Below are positions 26,069-29,781 of a stretch of DNA of 29,781 nt, piece after piece. Position numbers and translations under genes: made by a program. This stretch comes from Porphyromonadaceae bacterium (lineage in GTDB: Bacteria > Bacteroidota > Bacteroidia > Bacteroidales > Dysgonomonadaceae): positions 1-29,781 of the forward strand of contig JALHIE010000035.1 in assembly GCA_022840285.1 (NCBI GenBank). Direction: 5' to 3'. Positions within the stretch are counted from its first letter, which is position 1. The number at the start of each line of letters is the position of its first letter. Below the pieces are notes generated by a model. That model was not told where the DNA came from. It saw only the letters and a program-made list of their open reading frames with translations, and searched no databases.

Positions 26069-27409
26069 TTATTTTCTTATTTTGAGTCTCTGCGCATCCC
26101 AATTAATTGCTTCATTGCGCAAATAGCTTTCGTAACTCAACAGTGCCGGAGCAGCCGTTCTGACAGCGAAGAGGACGTCTGCCGTCAACGGTTTGTTGTT
26201 TCTTATCCCATTGAAAAAATTAAAATGATGGTCATAATGTCCACCTTTATAACCTTTCTTCGCATGGAAAACATATTCCCGGGGAGACACCTTCTGGGGA
26301 ACATCGAACTCCTGTCCCAATTCCCCCAAAGCTTCAAAATCGTTGGTATTCACATCTTCGGTTGTTTTCAGGACAATCTTATCCCAACCTATGTCCAATG
26401 AACCTTTTGATCCGACAATCCTGAAATCCATGCTTCCCCACTTTTTGGATACGCCGTCCACATAATTGGCTCCCAGCTGCACCGTAAAGGCTCCTGTGTT
26501 ATTTCTGTCGGGATAATCGAAATATCCCAGCATGATATCGGGCGTATCGCGTGAACCATCAGTGTAGTGATGTATTCCTCCGGTGGTATACACCTTTTCC
26601 GGGCCTATTGCATCCATGATATAGTGAATGCTTGAGAGTACATGCACAAACAGGTCTCCGGCTATGCCCGTACCGTAATCCTTCCAGTTTCTCCATACAA
26701 AAAAATGGTGTGGGTTGAATGGGATTTTAGGCGCGTTTCCCAGAAAACGGCTCCACCAGATTGTTTCTTCGGAGGCATCAGCGGGGGCTGTAAAGGCATT
26801 CAACATGCCCGGAGCTGAAGTGAACTGCCCGTCCACAAAATTGACCGTTCCAATGACTCCCTGTTGTACCAGCGAGCGGGCTGCCCTGTTCCCCAACGAG
26901 GCCATACCCTGACTACCCACCTGAAACAGCATTCCGCTTTTTTTCTGCGCATCGATCAGGGCTTTTCCTTCTGCCAGTTTATGGATGACCGGTTTTTCGC
27001 AATAAACATGTTTTCCGGCTTTCATCGCTTCAATGGCTATCGGCTGATGCCAATGATCGGGAGTAGCAATAATTACCGCATCGATATCCTTTCGCAGAAG
27101 AATTTCCCGGTAATCTTTCGTAACGAAAATTTCCTTTCCCCATTGATTTTTAGCATCTTTCAGGCGTTTATCGTACAAGTCACAAACTCCAACAAGCTTA
27201 ACGCCTTTGACTGTTAAAGCGGTGAGGGTATCGGAGGTTCCCATGCCTCCCTTACCGATCAGGGCAATGTTGATAAAAGAGTTGGGTGATGTCGACATTT
27301 TCACGTCTTTGGCTAGTTTACCTCCTGCTGCATGGAGCAGCGAAGTGCCTGAATTCAAGGCAACGGTGGCTGCAGTAATTTTTTTTAGAAACTCGCGTCT
27401 GTTTGGCAT
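26069..27409 (-). CDS. Tat-exported Gfo/Idh/MocA-family NAD(P)-dependent protein
   Basis: The 446-residue product begins with the twin-arginine signal NRREFLKK followed by a hydrophobic stretch (to about HAAGG), so the folded, cofactor-loaded protein is exported. The Rossmann motif is G52-K-G-G-M-G57, and the EKP motif of the family is E138-K-P140 in YCEKPVIHK. The C-terminal half is the alpha/beta domain typical of these enzymes. Exported family members in glycan loci include NAD-dependent glycosidases (GH109 and similar), which oxidise and eliminate the sugar at C3. This sequence is not an obvious GH109 match, so it may be an oxidoreductase, a glycosidase of another class or a sugar-lactone enzyme. 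It lies 183 bp after the GH97 gene and 110 bp before the esterase gene. Confidence 0.88.
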   Translation of the reverse strand: MPNRREFLKKITAATVALNSGTSLLHAAGGKLAKDVKMSTSPNSFINIALIGKGGMGTSDTLTALTVKGVKLVGVCDLYDKRLKDAKNQWGKEIFVTKDYREILLRKDIDAVIIATPDHWHQPIAIEAMKAGKHVYCEKPVIHKLAEGKALIDAQKKSGMLFQVGSQGMASLGNRAARSLVQQGVIGTVNFVDGQFTSAPGMLNAFTAPADASEETIWWSRFLGNAPKIPFNPHHFFVWRNWKDYGTGIAGDLFVHVLSSIHYIMDAIGPEKVYTTGGIHHYTDGSRDTPDIMLGYFDYPDRNNTGAFTVQLGANYVDGVSKKWGSMDFRIVGSKGSLDIGWDKIVLKTTEDVNTNDFEALGELGQEFDVPQKVSPREYVFHAKKGYKGGHYDHHFNFFNGIRNNKPLTADVLFAVRTAAPALLSYESYLRNEAINWDAQRLKIRK

Positions 27410-27532
27410 ACGATCTAATTTATAGAAGAAGACATTTAGATAACAGTTGTTTTTTGAGCATCTTCTTTGTTAATTCAATTTATTCTTTCCTTACACACCT
27501 CACATTCATTTATACCTTATTTTGCCTCATCT

Positions 27533-27551
27533 CCCGGATTCGATATCCGGG
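27533..27551 (-). terminator. weak hairpin 41 bp downstream of GH97 stop
   Basis: The arms CCCGGAT (27533-27539) and ATCCGGG (27545-27551) pair perfectly around a 5-base loop. The transcript runs on the minus strand from the GH97 gene, but no T-run follows the hairpin, so it is a poor intrinsic terminator. It could instead protect an RNA end between the GH97 and the oxidoreductase or be a protein-binding site. Confidence 0.3.
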
Positions 27552-27592
27552 TTGGTATGCATAGATATGCAAAGCGCATTCATTGCCGTATT

Positions 27593-29542
27593 TCAATTGT
27601 TCAACACTTGCGATTTATCTGTTAAAACCAATACAGCTCCCCCATTTTCACCGACATCTACCAGCAACTTATTATCGGATATTTGAATATTTTCCATTAC
27701 AAAAGGCGTTATCATTTCGCTGTAATGCTGATTCCTTGAATTGAAATTTCTGGAGATTGGATTAGGGATACGAGTAGGAGCATCACGGTACAATACAGCA
27801 TTCTCGTACGAGGTGCCAATCGTTGTTAAGTCAATCTCCACACTCTTTCTCTCCCCCCCGTTCAGTACACCAATGTACCAATCGTCGCCTTTCCGTCTTG
27901 CCATGATAGCCAATTCACCGATTTTGCTTCCCGATAATACAACCGTTTCGTCCCATACCGTAGGTATTTGTCTAATCAAAGGCAAAGCGTCCTTTACGGC
28001 AGGGTGTTTCAATAAAATTTCCGGATTTTCTGCAATTACCTGCAGCGGCGAAGTGAACAATACCAATGTGGCTAACTGGTGTGCCCAGGTGGTTTCTCCT
28101 ACAGCAGTAAAAGTTAAAGGAGTATAATCACCGTGGCCAAGTACAAAACGGGTGAAAGGCAATGCCGCATTATGAGATGCTGTAATCGGTCCTTCGGAGT
28201 GGACATTCAATTCCAGGCCACGTATACCCTCGCGAGTAAGTTCGTTCGGATATCTTTTTACTTCACCAGTAGCTGTTTGTATGCCGTGAAAGTTTACCAA
28301 AAGTTTTCGTTTTGCGGCATGTCGCAGGACTGCTTCGTCAAAGTCAATCAAGGTCTTGTCTTCTCCATTCATGAAGTCCACCTTTATGCCTGCAACTCCT
28401 ACCTGTACCAGGCTGTCCATGAAATTCTGCATTACGACATAGTCATCGCGAGAGAAGTTTAGCTCGTTGGAATGTTTCCAGACCCAAGTCTTCACGTCAC
28501 TATCTTTCCCATATTGACAAATATCCGCTAAGGAATCCCATTTATTTCGCCATAATTCCCAGTCGGCATCGATCAAAACGTATTCAAAATCCAGCTCTTT
28601 AGCATAATCAACCATTTGTTTTTGTATTTCAGGAGTACCTGTAGAGTTAGACCACCAACTCCACACGGATCTTCCTGGCTTGATCCAACTTCTGTCTGCG
28701 AACAGTCCAGTATCTGCTTCGGGATTCAGAGACGTTACAATGCTCTGTAAATTGACCAGTTGGGTAAGATCATCGGCAACAAATGCTAACCGCCACGGTG
28801 AACTGACGTTTCCTTCGAGCGTAAATCCTTTCTCATTTTCATAAAAGTTTGCTTTTAGCATGTTTCCAGGCAATACCTCATAACGCATACCGCTATAATT
28901 GAACAACCCCGATTCTGCTAACAGGCCGTATGTGCCATTTTCAAACTCGAAGACCAGTGGTTTACCCTGTACACTCCCTCTCTCCGAGTCAGCCGTCAGT
29001 TGCTCTATTGTAGTCGACAGCCATTCTCCGGCATAGGATTTCAGTTTCCAATGGTTATTTCTTTCAAAATACCACACCCGGGTACGTGCAGGAATCATCC
29101 AAGAAGATTTTTCTCCCAGAATATGATTTGATGCACTCTCCTTATCTACTCTGTACCGATAAGCTATTCCCTGGTCAAAGATTCGAATCTCTATCCGTTC
29201 ACCTTCACTGAAATTCAATAAATATTCGTTCCAGTTAATAACAACTGAATCACTTATTCCTTTTTCTGCAACCAACTCTTGCTTCGGAAAGGGTCCTTTT
29301 ACTGATTTTATTGACCTGTATAAGTTTTCCATATCCTGAATGGATATCCCTAAATTGCCGTTCTCAATATAGGTAAAATCGTTCTTCGATGCGCTGATGC
29401 GATATTCCATGCCGTCTTTCCATACTGTAGACCGTACGGTTGAATCCGGACTTGTCATGGATACAATCTCCACATCGTTACACGAAAAAAGAATTTGAGA
29501 CAACAAGGTCCAGCAGATTGCTGCAAATAATTGGTTCCTCAT
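27593..29542 (-). CDS. GH97 alpha-glycosidase lipoprotein, retaining
   Basis: This 649-residue GH97 enzyme has a lipobox ending ILFSC with Cys21, so it is probably membrane-anchored. The N-terminal beta-sandwich runs to about residue 285, the barrel follows (about 290-555), and a C-terminal beta domain ends the protein. The KVDFM motif with D389 marks the retaining type, where the Asp is the nucleophile; alpha-galactosidase is the best-known activity. It differs strongly from the GH97 at 14233-16197, for example in SVWSWWSNSTG against KVAWEWWNDWN, and its gene is much more AT-rich. The two are not recent duplicates and could act on different linkages. It is followed after 183 bp by the oxidoreductase gene and preceded after 123 bp by the truncated gene at the right edge. 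Confidence 0.9.
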   Translation of the reverse strand: MRNQLFAAICWTLLSQILFSCNDVEIVSMTSPDSTVRSTVWKDGMEYRISASKNDFTYIENGNLGISIQDMENLYRSIKSVKGPFPKQELVAEKGISDSVVINWNEYLLNFSEGERIEIRIFDQGIAYRYRVDKESASNHILGEKSSWMIPARTRVWYFERNNHWKLKSYAGEWLSTTIEQLTADSERGSVQGKPLVFEFENGTYGLLAESGLFNYSGMRYEVLPGNMLKANFYENEKGFTLEGNVSSPWRLAFVADDLTQLVNLQSIVTSLNPEADTGLFADRSWIKPGRSVWSWWSNSTGTPEIQKQMVDYAKELDFEYVLIDADWELWRNKWDSLADICQYGKDSDVKTWVWKHSNELNFSRDDYVVMQNFMDSLVQVGVAGIKVDFMNGEDKTLIDFDEAVLRHAAKRKLLVNFHGIQTATGEVKRYPNELTREGIRGLELNVHSEGPITASHNAALPFTRFVLGHGDYTPLTFTAVGETTWAHQLATLVLFTSPLQVIAENPEILLKHPAVKDALPLIRQIPTVWDETVVLSGSKIGELAIMARRKGDDWYIGVLNGGERKSVEIDLTTIGTSYENAVLYRDAPTRIPNPISRNFNSRNQHYSEMITPFVMENIQISDNKLLVDVGENGGAVLVLTDKSQVLNN

Positions 29543-29665
29543 ATTAACACTTTACTATCAGCATATTGATTCTTTCTGGTAATCACGAACGATTTTAAAA
29601 AGGACGATCTTTCAATCTTTTGAATTGCTGTTTAGTCGACCAGTCTACCGTCATGATTTCACCGT

Positions 29666-29781
29666 TTATTTCTTTTGTTTAACACTTCCCGGCACAGGGA
29701 CAGTAAAGCCTTTCATGTCCATCTTGCCGATGTTCAGGTCTGCCGGGGTATAATCCAGGGGAGCCGCCGCCATGGCGTCCC
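29666..29781 (-). CDS. C-terminal end of an unknown protein, truncated by the window edge
   Basis: A minus-strand frame enters from the right edge and ends at TAA (29668-29666). The visible C-terminus includes DAMAAAPLDYTPADLNIGK and ends VPVPGSVKQKK. The codon pattern is coherent and orientation matches all neighbouring genes, so it is probably the previous gene of the locus. The visible part is too short to assign a family. It lies 123 bp before the GH97 start, and I see no promoter match in that gap. Confidence 0.7.
   Translation of the reverse strand, partial: DAMAAAPLDYTPADLNIGKMDMKGFTVPVPGSVKQKK

Noticed and set aside
26069..27409. GH109 assignment for the Gfo/Idh/MocA protein
   Set aside because: Size and Tat signal fit, but the sequence after the EKP motif does not match the GH109 pattern as I remember it, so only the superfamily is given.
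1..29781. CRISPR array, rRNA, insertion sequence or riboswitch
   Set aside because: No regular spaced repeats, transposase, rRNA-like stretch or recognisable riboswitch was seen on either strand.

Overview
The window looks like a Bacteroidota (probably Bacteroidales) chromosome. The signs are lipoprotein-type signal peptides, the absence of Shine-Dalgarno sequences, three exact matches to the Bacteroidota -7 promoter element TAnnTTTG, Bacteroidota-type S1 sulfatases, GH97 and GH123 enzymes, and a Bacteroidota-type tyrosine recombinase. The genus cannot be read from the sequence.

Left end (1-1934): an AT-rich tyrosine integrase gene lies on the minus strand. An unreported 44-residue ORF follows it, joined by an ATGA start/stop overlap. 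Upstream of the integrase are a promoter match, a cluster of GTAAGAA direct repeats, and a strong hairpin terminator with no gene in front of it. This looks like the right-hand end of an integrated element whose body lies to the left, outside the window. A small HAD-type hydrolase gene (1935-2363, plus strand) separates it from the next region.

Main block (2373-29781): every gene is on the minus strand and nearly every product carries an export signal. From promoter-proximal to distal the order is: the C-terminal end of an unknown protein; a GH97 lipoprotein; a Tat-type Gfo/Idh/MocA oxidoreductase; a two-module alpha/beta-hydrolase esterase; a GH2 enzyme; a beta-propeller lipoprotein; an unusual GH2-like protein; a GC-rich GH97; a LacZ-like GH2; a GH123 (former DUF4091) lipoprotein; a sulfatase; a GlcNAc-6-sulfatase-like sulfatase; an EEP plus metallophosphoesterase fusion; and a third sulfatase. 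From the GH97 at 16197 down to 2373 the gaps are 79 bp or less, which is consistent with one operon.

Together these genes describe exo-acting breakdown of a sulfated, amino-sugar-containing glycan. The sulfatases and esterase would remove substituents. GH97 would remove alpha-linked caps (alpha-galactose is likely), GH2 would remove beta-linked galactose or related sugars, and GH123 would remove beta-GalNAc. The substrate could be a mucin- or keratan-like glycan, a glycosaminoglycan, or the headgroup of a sulfated glycosphingolipid; the sequence does not decide. No SusC/SusD pair, regulator or sulfatase-maturing enzyme is present, so this is only part of a larger locus.

The most unusual items are the GH2-like protein in which the acid/base Glu is replaced by His, the double phosphohydrolase fusion, the GH97 that lacks a proper signal peptide, and the small ORF coupled to the integrase.
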